A stretch of 64,000 nt of DNA from Dermacentor variabilis (lineage: Eukaryota > Arthropoda > Arachnida > Ixodida > Ixodidae). The DNA lies in assembly GCF_050947875.1 (NCBI RefSeq), contig NC_134574.1, positions 154,406,051 through 154,470,050 on the forward strand, read 5' to 3'. Within the stretch, counting starts at the first letter, position 1; the number at the start of each line of letters is the position of its first letter. The position numbers and the translations under genes are program-made. This document shows, piece by piece, positions 35,098-45,587 of this stretch. The notes beneath the pieces were generated by a model. The model was not told the origin of the DNA. It made no database searches and saw nothing but the letters and a program-made list of their open reading frames with translations.

Positions 35098-36237
35098 TAC
35101 ACTCTAAGAAGTATTCCGGGGAAAACGGGAGTAACTGGGCAGTTAGTCCTAAAAAGGGCGCTTTCGTCCCTCAAGGGAGTAACTGCATGGATGTGCGTGC
35201 CGTGTGCAAATTTTGGAGAGTAAGTGTTTAGTCCCTGGTCGGAAAGAGAGCAACGGGAGGACGAACGGCAACAGTTACTCCCCATGTGCTCCGCTGTTTC
35301 CGTCCGCGTCGTGGAGTGATGCGGCAAAAACTGTATTGTCTATAAATCGTGAATAGTTCGAAGTTCGTGCACTGTTTATTGAACGACATACAAAGCATCA
35401 CTTTGCCTCTTCGCGAGAAAATTGCGTGAAATATAAAGTTGGAATGTGAAGAGCCATGCCCTTAATGCGCGCACCATGAGTGAGCGATACACATTAAACG
35501 CGCAAGTCATTGATAGACTGCTAGATTTTGCTGGTCAATAGTACCTAAGTTCATTCCGTTCCAAGGAGATTATGAACTCAACTGAAGCGATGTGTAGCTC
35601 AAACGGGACACACTAAGCGACAAAGCAATTGTCCGTCTCTGTCGTCTTATGTGCCCCTTTTGAGCTCGCTACACGTTTACATCGCGTAGTGCCTCAGTTT
35701 TAGGCCCCCTAAGAATACTCGGGTAGATTTCTTTTCGCACTCGCTTATTGTTGAAAGTACACTCAACGTTACACTCTCCCCGCACAGGATGCACACAAAA
35801 TGCCGAATCGCTTGTACATTGCCGCACCTGCGTGCCGATGCTTAACCTGTCTCAATTTCCTACCCCGGTCAACCAATCTGCCGTGGTGCAGTGGTTAGAG
35901 TAGCTGACTTGTGAGTCCGAGGACGTGAGTTCGAATCCTACTTTCGGGCACGTTTTTTTTTTGCTTTTTTTTCAGCTCAGTGATCTTTTTTATTAGCGTA
36001 TAAATGCCTAATTTCATTAATTCCACCTTTGCGGAGCATCGGAAATAATGGCCATTACTCCCTTGAGGAGCATCGGAAAAGAGCAACTGTTAGTCCTCAG
36101 AGGAGTAACGGCACGGGGAGTAACAGTTCATCCCCTCGCACTTACCCCCTAAAGGGAGGAATGGTTGTGGCAGATCAGTTGCTCCGCAAAAGGAGTAACC
36201 TCAATACCCCATTTCCTCCTTTTCTTCTTAGAGTGTA
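35098..36237. mobile_element. 1.14-kb Tc1/mariner-like MITE
   Basis: The ends TACACTCTAAGAAG (35098-35111) and CTTCTTAGAGTGTA (36224-36237) are perfect inverted repeats that include a TA at each border. Inner arms are GGAGTAACTG-rich on the left and complementary on the right. The terminus CACTCTAAG is close to CACTCTTAG of the short palindromic MITEs at 2.9-4.6 kb, so both may use the same transposase. A tRNA-like SINE lies inside. No transposase is encoded. Confidence 0.75.
35876..36030 (+). mobile_element. Second tRNA-like SINE, inside the MITE
   Basis: TGCCGTGGTGCAGTGG ... GAGTTCGAATCCTACTTTCGGGCA looks like a tRNA with A box, a GTG at the anticodon position and B box. It is followed by T-rich sequence and TTTTTTATTAGCGT. 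The acceptor stem pairs poorly and no isolated tRNA gene end is seen, so I call it a tRNA-derived SINE, not a tRNA gene. Confidence 0.5.
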
Positions 36238-37541
36238 TGTAATTATTCTGACAGCCTTGGGCGCACAGAAATATCCAGCAGGAGAATTTCACATGGAGAG
36301 ATATGAAACTCTCATGTCGGATATTTCTGTGAAGCACGTGAAATTTCAGAAGCGTTCCATATCATAAGGTGCGCTGAAAGATGCATCAGTCAACCATCGG
36401 TTGCTATCACTGACAAAGAATTTGTATTCTTGAATACTGATTGAAAATTTGCAATCTGTTTTAGTAAATATTGATGACTCGTTTTGCACATGCTCAGTGC
36501 AGTTGGCTGGCGCTTTTACGTTCTGTCTCTTTCCAAAAGATAAACAGTTGTGAGTAAGGGATCGCGTGTCCACCTTGTCTGCGTCCTTGCCTATTATGCA
36601 CCCTACAAGTTTCACCGTGAAATATTCGCCATTCTGAAATACGTTTAACTGAAAGATTTTTGCGTAAAATGCATAGGAAAACCACCGGGCTTCTTTTCTA
36701 AACGTTATTCTGAAATATTCGTTAAACCGACGCTCGTACAACTGCAGCCGTTAAATACTCGTCGATGCATTGGTGTTATCGTAGTTTCAGAAATGTAGCG
36801 ACAACTCGTGGCTATCGCCGGCCCACGCATATTGACGTTTCCTCGTGCATTGCATATCACGAAGGTTGTACAAATGTGTACAGACGCGATCGTGTTCGCC
36901 TATGGCTCGGCACTATAGCATTGAACTCGGCCGCTTTCGCCAGCAATTCGGCTTAGGAATTACCTTTCCGACACTGCAGGGTTTTCAAGAGTGACCACGC
37001 AAAACTCCGACACCTGCAGTGAATTCATGAATTTTGCAAACTCTTCATAAGTTAGGCTTTAGCTGATTTCGTTTTTTTCGTCGTCGTCGTCATCATCATC
37101 ATCATCATCATCTTATTTTCGCGCTTCTCTTAATCTAGGAGCTATGTGCTTGTTGTGATGCATGTATATGGTAGGTGCTAATTAACACATTACTCTTGCC
37201 TTGTGTTCCCTGCGCTGTGTTTTACCGTTTGATTGTATGCGTGACGTCCGCACATTTCTTTCCTTCCCTTTTTTTTTTTCTTTCGCTTTGCGGCTTACTG
37301 CTGTATTGCGCTCAGTGTAGATTGTGCGTTATTTGCGTATTATTTATTTTTCATACGTATTATTGCTACTATACCAGTTTTTTCTTTAAATATTACTCGG
37401 CCGACATTTGGTGTACATCGTGCTTACGTAACGCGCCTCTAGATGCCTGTAAGGTGTTTTAAAATAAACGAATTTAACTAAATCAACAACTTACGCAAAC
37501 GGCTTCGAAGATAAAATTTGTGATGACTAACAGATTCGCAG

Positions 37542-39933
37542 ATGTTGCGAGCTCCAGTGTTCCTGGCGGTGTTGTCCGCGGCCCTAATGGCCGCCGGCGA
37601 CACGCCTAACCCCTTCGGCGGCATACGTACGCCCTTCGGCATCGTGGGAACCCCGACCGAATGCAAGTTGGCCGCCACGGCCAGGATGGCCTCGTGCTTC
37701 GCGAAAGACCGAACCGTCCCGGTCCCCGTTGACCTGAAGGTGCGTACATGACACAGCCGGTCCGCGGACCGGTCGGCCTCATTGTGTCTTTAGCGGTTGT
37801 AGAGGCGTTACGTTACGGTGGTTGTATAGCGGCAATCCATGTTGCAACTGCAAACGATCGCCCTCCGTAGATTCCTTGTTGTGTGCCGTACACTTCGTGC
37901 TTTCACTTGCATCCCCGTGCGGAGTGAAAGCAACGTACTATCGCATGCGGCAGTCATCGTTGTCATCCTACTTCCCCAGTCATATGCATATGCATGCAAA
38001 TTTTCGAATTGCAAATCACCGCCTCTTTCTATGCCGTCTTCCCCTCTTCTGATGCGCATATTGTAACACTAGTAGACAACCGGCTGTCTGTCTGCCCTAA
38101 GCATTACCTGGTCCGCCCAGCTCCGTTTCTTCATGTATCGACTGTATGCCCCCGTACGCTGTCTTACGCTCCACTTCTCTCATGCGCGGAAACAGTTGGT
38201 ACCATTTTGCTCACGCGTTTTATTTGCCTTCATTACGCATTCATCGGTGGCCGTCTCTATATGCTGTATACTCTGCGCTGCAGGTTGCTGACGGTCCAGA
38301 CGCAGCTGCAGAGCAAGCCGTGGCCGAGGGAGCAGCCGTCGAGTCGTTCTGCCCGCTACCGCCGGCGGTCGAACACTACGGCGACGATGTCGTTGTTACC
38401 GGTAGCCCGGTCCCGCAACTGCCCGAGGACGCGCCCGACGCAGAGTCCGTTTCGGACGTCGCCGAGGCTACGCCGTCCACCCGTTCGCTTGATAGCTATA
38501 TGTGTGAAGAACAGGGGGGGATCATTTATCGCTGTGGCGTCGACGTCGATGAGGAGGGGCTCGACACGTCGAGGTGCGCTATACGCAGAGTTAACTGCCC
38601 CGCCGTTAGCCCGCACGGCGTCAATATGAACGTCAGTAGCGCCGGGGTTCACGACCTGCTGCACATGGCGGGGCAATTGGCCAAGCTCTTCTGCATGGTG
38701 GCCGCGCGACCAACCGCGTCCGGCCCGGACAGCGCTAACACGCCCGAGTACTTGAGGTAAGCGATCTAGTCTAGTACCGCGTAAATAGAACGCCGCCAAT
38801 TCCCGCCGCCGGAAGTGACGCATGGCCTACGAGAAGCCGCAGCTCGGTGCCCGCGGCTGCCCGAGGCGCGCTGAAACATGTCGGATGTGATGTGCCGGAA
38901 CTTAGGTCATAGCCGCTAACCAGCAGGTGCGCGCTTTGTCTGCTTATAGGTGCTGTTTAGACGCTGCTAACAAAAAAAAATGAAACAATTACCTGCCCTG
39001 CGGCTTCGCCAATATTGGCCCAGTGGTATCCCTTACTCATTTATGACCAATTTGGCCAAATGATAGATATCGTTGCTGTTGGGCGTGCACTTTGAACTCT
39101 ATTTTTTTCGATGATTATTTACCGGTAATAGGTTGATTACTGGAAGGTAAACTGAAGGCCATTTTTTTTTATTTCGTGCTCGAAACGTTAGCGCCGGTAC
39201 GCCAGTGTGACGTCGTGGAGTTCTTTCTCGTATTCGCCATGGTATTCGTATTTCTCGCCGCTGTAGCGTAGTAGACGTTCACTAAACTTCAGATATTTAT
39301 TCTTTGGCTCGATTCTTTAAAATACAGCCCGCATTTACTTGTTGCGCCTTTTATGACTCATCGTGCCTTCTCACGGCATACAGTATCGCTGCAATTTACT
39401 GAAACAGCTCAATGTACTTACCACGCCTGGTTTATACCGGCACGCTTCGTAGTGAAGCATGCACACTGTGTATACATAGTATGCACGTACGTCATTCAAG
39501 GATACTCCGCGACTTCCGGTTTACGGCGGCGCCATGTTTGGGAACCTATAGGCTGTTGATAAGGTTCCCCAAGATGGCGGAAGGTAGCGGAAGCAGACGA
39601 CAGCAGCGGATGTGACGTCACGTGCATACTATGTATGGGAACGTCAAAATAAACGGGCTGGAGGGTGGTGTGCCCGTCACGTTTACTGTACTGTCTCGGT
39701 GATTTCATCTTGAATCGACTCGTCACGCTATTTGTCGGACGTGCCCCTGGTGATCACCGCTTTCTCGTCTGTGCAGTTGGTACGAGCCTAAGTTCAGCGA
39801 CCGGGCTTTCGCCTTCTACAGGAATGCGTCCGCTGCCGGAGGATCGAACGCAGACTGCGAGACCCTGTTCGTCAACTTCGCGATAAGTGTGGAGCTGACA
39901 GAGATCTTCTCGAAGAGCTTCTTTGGTCGATAA
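37542..39933 (+). CDS. Gene B: diverged tandem duplicate of gene A, 275 aa, 3 exons
   Basis: Exons: 37542-37739, 38284-38756 and 39777-39933; the same phases (0, then 2) and borders (AAG|GTGCGT; GCTGCAG|GTT; TTGAG|GTAAGC; GTGCAG|T) as gene A. The signal peptide is kept (PVFLAVLSAALMAA). Exon 2 lacks 573 bp (191 codons) relative to gene A, joined in frame between EGAA and AVEH. The last exon is the same 157 bp. Changed key residues: the furin site RYRR of gene A is YRCG here; the first signature Cys is Q197 (C203 kept) and the last is F258 (C251 kept). At least seven new cysteines appear earlier (TEC, ASC, FCP, MCE, RCG, SRC, VNC). All exons are open and splice sites are intact, so it is either an expressed diverged paralogue or a young pseudogene without stops. 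Intron 2 holds a small MITE. Confidence 0.75.
39473..39635. mobile_element. Small palindromic MITE in intron 2 of gene B
   Basis: TACATAGTATGCACG at 39473 and CGTGCATACTATGTA ending 39635 are inverted. The arms continue as ACGTCA/TGACGTCA and, further in, GGGAACCTATAGG and GGTTCCCCAAGATGGCG. TA borders; non-coding. Confidence 0.75.
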
Positions 39934-40010
39934 TCACGTGCTCCAATGTTCAGTCGCAAAGTGCATACTTTCACTGAAATTGAGGTCAACTGACCGCGAC
40001 CAACTGTTCA

Positions 40011-40016
40011 AATAAA
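40011..40016 (+). promoter_or_regulatory. Polyadenylation signal of gene B
   Basis: AATAAA 78 bases after the gene B stop codon. Confidence 0.7.
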
Positions 40017-42621
40017 AGCCTTCTTGTATGTCCACGTGATTGTGAAATCAATAGATGGTGCTGCGTTATATGCACGCGGGTAGGCGATGCCAAACAGGTT
40101 TGACATCAAGGCGTCCTGCAGATATGCACCGGCGCTGACTATGTGAAAAGCTTTCTTTTTTTTTTTTGAAGAGCACAAATCTATACTTAACTGAGCTTGA
40201 TCACTCGGAGAGATGGACATATATCGCTCGCGCAGAAAAATAAAAAGAAAATCGCACATTTTTGGGAACGCATTCGTGCTCGGAATTCGTTGCAATACGT
40301 GTCGCAAAGCAACCAGTTTATAATATAATTAGCGAAATAATGATTAGTCGCGGTTATGACGGAATTTCGATTTTCAGTGCAAACAATCATCTCTTCGTGC
40401 AATCCTGCTCAAGGACTGGCCAGGGTCACGTATGGAACATTAAACATTAACGATAAAGTCTACACCGGCTGTCGTTGCTCAAGGCATGAGTTGTTCGAGC
40501 ACCAAGAAAGCACGCTCACTCACCCTCGTGAACACACCATTGATGTTGATGAGGCGCAGCCGTGCACACACCCTTTATGTAGGGTGTGTGTACGGCTGCG
40601 CATTCCTCTCCGCGATTGGCGACACGCACACACAGAATGGAAAAAAGAAAGTGAACTACACGTCTTGCCACACCCCGCAAGCCCACCAGTATTTGAATCG
40701 GCAGGGACAAACTCTCTGCAAGAGGTCACTCTACAAGTCGACCATGGGTGACTCCGACTTGGTCGCTCTGTTGTACACACGTAAACAGTGCCCTTCTTTA
40801 CTCTCTTATCACATCTCTCTCTGTCATTTACTCCCTTATACTCCCTATGGCTCATACAATGGTATGAGCCATTGATGAATACAGTTTCCGACACGCTGTT
40901 TCCTATGTTGTATGCGTGATTAGAAAAAATGCAAATGCGGTTCGCATCCCTTTGCTGAGTGCTTGTAGCCTCTGCCTTACGGGGCTATGATCTATTGTAT
41001 TTCTTGCTTGCTTAGGAGGGTATGAGTGCTTACAGGGGAATGAATGGACATGGGTATGAAAGCAAGGAACATTAACCATATACAGCTTCGCTGTAAAACA
41101 AAAACATAGCTTGCAACTATACTTGCAATTCTCGGCTTTTGCAGCATACAATTCTAAGAGAGGCAACGACGTCGAGAAAGCGACAGCACAGTTTTCAAGC
41201 GTTTTCACTATACGCTTTCAGCTTCGTCTTGAAAGCTATATGGGCCCATACATTTTAAACTTGGCGCAATACAGGACGCCGTCTGTGTTTTGCTGTCGGT
41301 CTGGCGTCTGGGACTCCGCGAATCACGTGGAACCGTCAACCCTGGTGGCAAGGCCTTTGCACTAACCAGCCACTGACAGATTGCTGCAGATATCTTCGCC
41401 CTCTGCCAGTTGAGAACGAAACTGGTGTTTGTCTGCAGATGTTCATAAAGGGCTTAATTCGCGACAGGCTCAAAAGTAAACGTGTTCAAAACTTCGTGTA
41501 TACGTGCGTATACAATCAAATTTGAACGTGGAAGCGCAGCCGCGATCGATTCCAATGCCAGTGCGTCCAGCGAGAGCGACGAGGGCAATGACCTTTTCCT
41601 CAGCTATCATTTTAGCAATCTTTCGTAGAAGAGGACAGGACGTTCATTCCATTTTCTTTGTATTCTCCGAGCAATTGTCGCATATATTTAGGGATAACTT
41701 TTTTTTTTATTGCTGCAATAATAAACATAAGCTACTTTTACTGGAATTTCAATTTTTCTGAACGTTTTCTAAAAGAAAATAGGAAAGAAGACGCCTTTAT
41801 TCACGCTCAAGATTTCACTACGTTTTGCGTCTCTATACTTCTGACTCGCCGTACTCTTGTCGAGTTCATGTAAACGAAGCTGTAGTCTTCCCGTGATGTC
41901 GCAGACTCAGCTTCAGCGCACTGCAGTGGGCAAACATGGCGGCTACGGTGACGAAATTGAGCCGTATTATCGGGCACATGTTGTTTTGCTTTATCTTTCA
42001 GTGACTTCTTTAACCCTATTATCGCCGTTATCGCGTTGTCGCTCGGCTCGCGCAATGCGCCCCTGTCGTGCTGTCATGCTGTCCCGTTTCTTGCTTGCGC
42101 CTCTTTTCGCCCTGCTTTAGTAGCCCAAGATGGCGGCCACGATGACGTCAATGCAAACTTCATGCATCACGTGGTAAAGGGGCTTTACCACACGGCGCCC
42201 AACAGTTGTCCCCTGCTATACTGTATGTTGAGACACCCGTATACAACAGTTTATCGGTTTCCTTAGCAAACAGAAGGATGTATTCCCGAAAGTTCCTTGA
42301 TTATATTTTTTTACATGATCATAATTATCTCACGCTGTCTACGAACTTCGTCACTATATATGCAAGAAATTAAGGTCTACAAATCACTCTAAGCTCGCAG
42401 ACTATGTTGGGCGGGGAACGTAGCTGCGAAGCCGTCAGGTACGTGTTGTTCTCGGCGGGAATGAAAGCACGCTGTTTTGCGTGCGGCACGGGCAAGCATT
42501 CTTGCCTCATTATTCTTTGAGCTGCTCCCGTTCCCAGACAGCCCGCATGTCATATAGGTTCAACCATGCGTCTTTTATTTATATTTTGTGCGTGTGAGGA
42601 ACGCAGCAAGCTTTTACATTA
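40017..42621. other. No gene; one strong hairpin at 40554-40601
   Basis: No supported coding region. A shorter perfect hairpin (ATGGCTCATAC and its complement) lies at about 40847-40873. AT-rich beyond 41 kb. Confidence 0.4.
40554..40601. repeat. 21-bp near-perfect hairpin with 6-nt loop
   Basis: GCGCAGCCGTGCACACAC continues to a CCCT, loop TTATGT, then the complement; one C/T difference gives a G-U pair in RNA. Short loop and long stem, without flanking repeat arms. Confidence 0.75.
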
Positions 42622-42697
42622 GATCATCATCATCATCGTCGTCGTCGTCGTCGTCATCATCATCATCATCATCAGCCTGGTTACGCTCACTGCAGGG
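42622..42697 (-). mobile_element. 3' tail of an RTE LINE, split by the Gypsy insertion
   Basis: A (ATC)n(GTC)n(ATC)n tract at 42622-42674, then CCTGGTTACGCTCACTGCAGGG up to the left LTR. The other part of this LINE continues at 49396 beyond the right LTR. Confidence 0.7.
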
Positions 42698-43383
42698 TGT
42701 TGCGTTTCGCCTGCGACACGTGGTTTTGCCGGCGCGACTGCGGCGGGGCGGCAGACATTTTGGCCCGATCGTCGTCGCCGCAACACTCATCGGCAGGTGT
42801 TTCCAGGCGCGACTGCGGCGATGCGACCGCAAAAGATCATCCTCTCATTCCAGTCATTGTGCCCGAAACAGGCGATGCCAAAGCAGGGACCATCCTCTCA
42901 TTACAGTCATTGTGCCCGACCGGCAGCGCTACAACAGGGTGCTACGAGATCGTGCTCGACAGGGTGCTACGAGATCGTGCTCGTCATGGTGCTACGGCAT
43001 CGCTACGACAGTGTGCGTCACCATTAGCCCATTGTACATTCACGTGCTCGTCTTTTGAGGGGTTCCTTCTTGCCCTCAACTGCGAGAGTATAAAAACAGC
43101 TGCCCCCGGACGCAAAAGAGAGGGCTCCGATTTCTTCTGTTGAGTGAAGTGCTCTCCCGTCTCTCTACTTCGGTCAACCTGACCGCCAACTCTTTGCGAT
43201 GTTAAAATAAACAAGTTGTTTTGTTGTTACCAGTCGACTCATGCTTTGCCGGGACCTCCGGATGCTTCCAGTTGTACCCCAGGCCGCCAGGCCAACGCTA
43301 CCCTTGGGGCTTGCGACCCAGGTACAACCACGGGCGTCAGCGCCGAGTTCCCAACAGATCGTACCAGCAGTCCGATCCAAACA
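42698..43383 (+). repeat. 5' LTR
   Basis: TATAAAA at 43089-43095 and AATAAA at 43206-43211 give U3-R-U5 order: promoter, then polyadenylation signal 110 bp downstream. Internally it carries small tandem repeats (TGCTACGAGATCGTGCTCG twice near 42942-42981; CATCCTCTCATT twice). The sequence after the LTR, TGGTTGGCAGCGGTGAGAT, resembles a primer-binding site for a Leu-type tRNA 3' end with one extra base (from memory of tRNA-Leu). Confidence 0.9.
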
Positions 43384-43737
43384 TCTGGTTGGCAGCGGTG
43401 AGATCGCCTACGACTTCAAACAACTGTCTGCCAGCGGTGAGATCGCGACAACGGAGGCCAGCAGCGAAGAGATGCAGTTGACTGTATGCTGAGCAGCTCA
43501 ACGACGATCCGGGAGCAGTGCAACGAGCCCTGTGTGATGACTGGTTGCCTGCAGCGGAACGACTGCGCTGGACTCTTGGCTGCGAGGTTTGGTGAGTGCG
43601 GGACTTTCTTCTTCTGAGCTTTGCCAGGCTTTTGTTAGTGTCAGAAACAGAGCTGGTAATTGTGGTTGTCGTTGCTGCCGGGTTAGTTTGCGGCAAGACA
43701 ATAGTAAGCAGTAGAGAAAGCAGCATTCAGAGCAGCC
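43384..43737 (+). promoter_or_regulatory. Leader between 5' LTR and gag, with putative primer-binding site
   Basis: Starts TCTGGTTGGCAGCGGTGAG; GCAGCGGTGAGATCGC at about 43393 recurs at 43431 as CCAGCGGTGAGATCGC. The rest is an untranslated leader. Confidence 0.5.
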
Positions 43738-45534
43738 ATGGATTTGAAGTCGTTGCGCAAACCGAAATTGTTGGAGCTTGCAAGAGAGTTGGGTCTGGAT
43801 GTCTCAGACAAACTAAGAAAACCAGAACTGATAAAGGCTATTCTTGAGTTAGAGGCTGAGGATGACGAGCTGTCGGAATGCCTTGAGACCATTGAAGAGA
43901 GAGAGACTGCAAAAAGACAGGAGCGCGAACTTAAAGAGCAAAAAGAAAAAGAAGAGCGCGAACGTAAAGAACAGAAAGAGCGAGAGCAACAAGAAAAAAA
44001 AGAAGAGCGTGACCGTCAACACGCTTTGGAAATGAAGCGTCTCGAGATAGAGATGGAACGCGCTCGTAATGGAAGTCAGGCACACGGTGCAGGAGAACGA
44101 GTATTGTTCAAAATGACTGACCTGATGCGGCCGTTTAAGCTTGGAGAGGACATTGGTTTGTTCCTGGTTAACTTTGAGCGAACGTGCGAGAAGCAGGGGT
44201 TCTCTCGGGAAACGTGGCCACAGCGCTTGCTCACTTTGTTACCCGGCGAGGCGGCCGACGTAGTCGCTCGCTTGGATAGAGAGGAAGCAGAGGATTTCGA
44301 CAAAGTAAAATCGAGTCTGCTAAAAAAGTACCGGCTGTCTGCGGAGGCGTTCCGTCGGAAGTTTCGGGAAAATGAGAAAGGCAGAAGTGAGTCATATACA
44401 GAGTTTGCGTATAGGCTTATGTCAAACATGCAGGAGTGGCTCAAAGAAGAGAAAGCGTTCGGTGACCACGATAAAGTTCTGCAGTGTTTCGGGCTAGAAC
44501 AGTTTTATAGTCGGTTACCTGAGAACGTGAGATACTGGGTCTTGGATAGGCCAGACGTTTGTACGGTGGCTAAAGCCGCTGAGCTAGCCGAGGAGTTTGT
44601 GACGCGTCGGGCTCGCGGAGCTAAGGACGGTCAAAAGGGTGAATTTGGCTCGAAGTTTGAGAGGCCAAAGTTCACACCCATGAGATTAAAGGGGGACACG
44701 CGTAGTGCGGATGCGAGCGAAAGCAGTCCGACCAAACGTAAAGAGACGGCGGCAGCCAAACGCAGAAAGCGGTTCGAGATGAGGCGAGCGCGCTTGTGTT
44801 ATACGTGCCAGAAGCCGGGTCACTTTTCGGCGCAGTGTCCGGAAACAACACCAAAAGTTGTTTTTTTTTCAATAGGCAGCACTGACGAGAACATGAAGCT
44901 TCTCGAGCCTTACATGCGAGACCTCCTCGTGAACGGGAAAGAGTGCCGAGTGCTTCGCGATTCCGCAGCAACGATGGATGTAGTTCACCCGTCTTACGTA
45001 GAACCCCATATGTTCACGGGCGAGTGCGCATGGATCAAGCAAGCCGTGGAAGCTCATAGCGTGTGTCTGCCGGTAGCAAAAGTGCTTATTGAAGGACCTT
45101 TCGGAGCGCTTGAGACGGAGGCGGCAGTGTCATCTATGCTGCCCCCCCAGTACCCGTACCTATTTTCAAACAGGTCCGATCACCTCCTGCGCGAGAAGGG
45201 GCTTTTGTTTGGTGAAGCTAGTGTTCAGGCCTTAACCAGATCGAAGGTTCGGGAGCTCGCTGCAAAGGCGGTAGTTGCGGGGCCGACGTTATCAAACAAC
45301 GAAAAAGGGTCAGAGGCGCAGCAAGCTGATATTCAGAGCACGCCCGAACTGAATAAAATTGAGTCTGTAGCGTTGAAGGCGCCAGATACTGGAGAGGGAA
45401 ATCCCGATTCGGGAAAGTTAGAAGAGCTATCTACTGATTTGCTCATCGCGCCTACGTCAGACGGACTTGATAGGTTGCTAAAAGTCAGCCGGTCGGCTTT
45501 GATAGCCGAGCAAAAAAAAAGGATGGTAGCCTAG
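43738..45534 (+). CDS. gag: Gag plus protease-like region of the Gypsy element, 598 aa
   Basis: Residues 1-40 form a SAP-like helix-turn-helix head (LRKPKLLELARELGLDVSDK, then LRKPELIKAIL). Residues 55-115 are an extreme Glu/Lys/Arg coiled coil. Residues about 128-285 are a helical capsid region resembling SCAN domains (FLVNFERTCEKQGFSRE; WPQRLLTLLPGEAADVV; YTEFAYRL). A CCHC zinc knuckle follows at C354, C357, H362, C367. At 408-411 the protease active-site motif reads DSAA, where D-S/T-G-A is usual; the expected downstream hydrophobic partner motif is not clear. The tail 480-598 is acidic and low-complexity. The frame ends at a TAG just after a nine-A run (45512-45520); integrase coding continues in the -1 frame. 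The start is the first Met after the leader. Confidence 0.88.
   Translation: MDLKSLRKPKLLELARELGLDVSDKLRKPELIKAILELEAEDDELSECLETIEERETAKRQERELKEQKEKEERERKEQKEREQQEKKEERDRQHALEMKRLEIEMERARNGSQAHGAGERVLFKMTDLMRPFKLGEDIGLFLVNFERTCEKQGFSRETWPQRLLTLLPGEAADVVARLDREEAEDFDKVKSSLLKKYRLSAEAFRRKFRENEKGRSESYTEFAYRLMSNMQEWLKEEKAFGDHDKVLQCFGLEQFYSRLPENVRYWVLDRPDVCTVAKAAELAEEFVTRRARGAKDGQKGEFGSKFERPKFTPMRLKGDTRSADASESSPTKRKETAAAKRRKRFEMRRARLCYTCQKPGHFSAQCPETTPKVVFFSIGSTDENMKLLEPYMRDLLVNGKECRVLRDSAATMDVVHPSYVEPHMFTGECAWIKQAVEAHSVCLPVAKVLIEGPFGALETEAAVSSMLPPQYPYLFSNRSDHLLREKGLLFGEASVQALTRSKVRELAAKAVVAGPTLSNNEKGSEAQQADIQSTPELNKIESVALKAPDTGEGNPDSGKLEELSTDLLIAPTSDGLDRLLKVSRSALIAEQKKRMVA
45512..45520 (+). other. 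Nine-A run at the gag-pol frame junction
   Basis: The gag frame reads CAA AAA AAA AGG and stops 12 bases later; the integrase frame is -1 relative to gag and is open through the run. A homopolymer A AAA AAA is a classic -1 slippery sequence, but it is also where single-base indels and assembly errors occur. No downstream pseudoknot was established. Confidence 0.5.
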
Positions 45535-45587
45535 AAAACATACGCTGCAATGTCAAAGAAGGTATCGCCAGGAAAACTGCGCGTTTT

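Larger units (their letters stand above)
31750..37541 (+). promoter_or_regulatory. 5' flank of gene B: duplicated gene A flank enlarged by insertions
   Basis: Colinear blocks shared with 18.6-20.2 kb occur at about 31965-32060, 34325-34500, 36840-37020, 37190-37240 and 37395-37475. They are spread over 5.5 kb instead of 1.3 kb because of inserted sequence, including a 1.14 kb MITE (35098-36237). The conserved pair TGTAAGGTGTT and AAATAAACGAA lies within 100 bp of the start codon in both genes. Between the blocks (32.3-34.2 kb, 34.6-35.1 kb, 36.3-36.8 kb) no gene is seen; a (GTC)n(ATC)n tract lies at 37080-37111. Confidence 0.5.

Noticed and set aside
35876..35955. Possible tRNA gene (GTG at anticodon position)
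   Set aside because: Acceptor stem pairs poorly, and the tRNA-like part continues into a SINE-type T-rich body within a MITE.
42588..43492. Several 60-156 codon frames, repeated at 48.6-49.5 kb
   Set aside because: They lie inside the LTRs and appear twice because the LTRs are duplicated; no protein motif.
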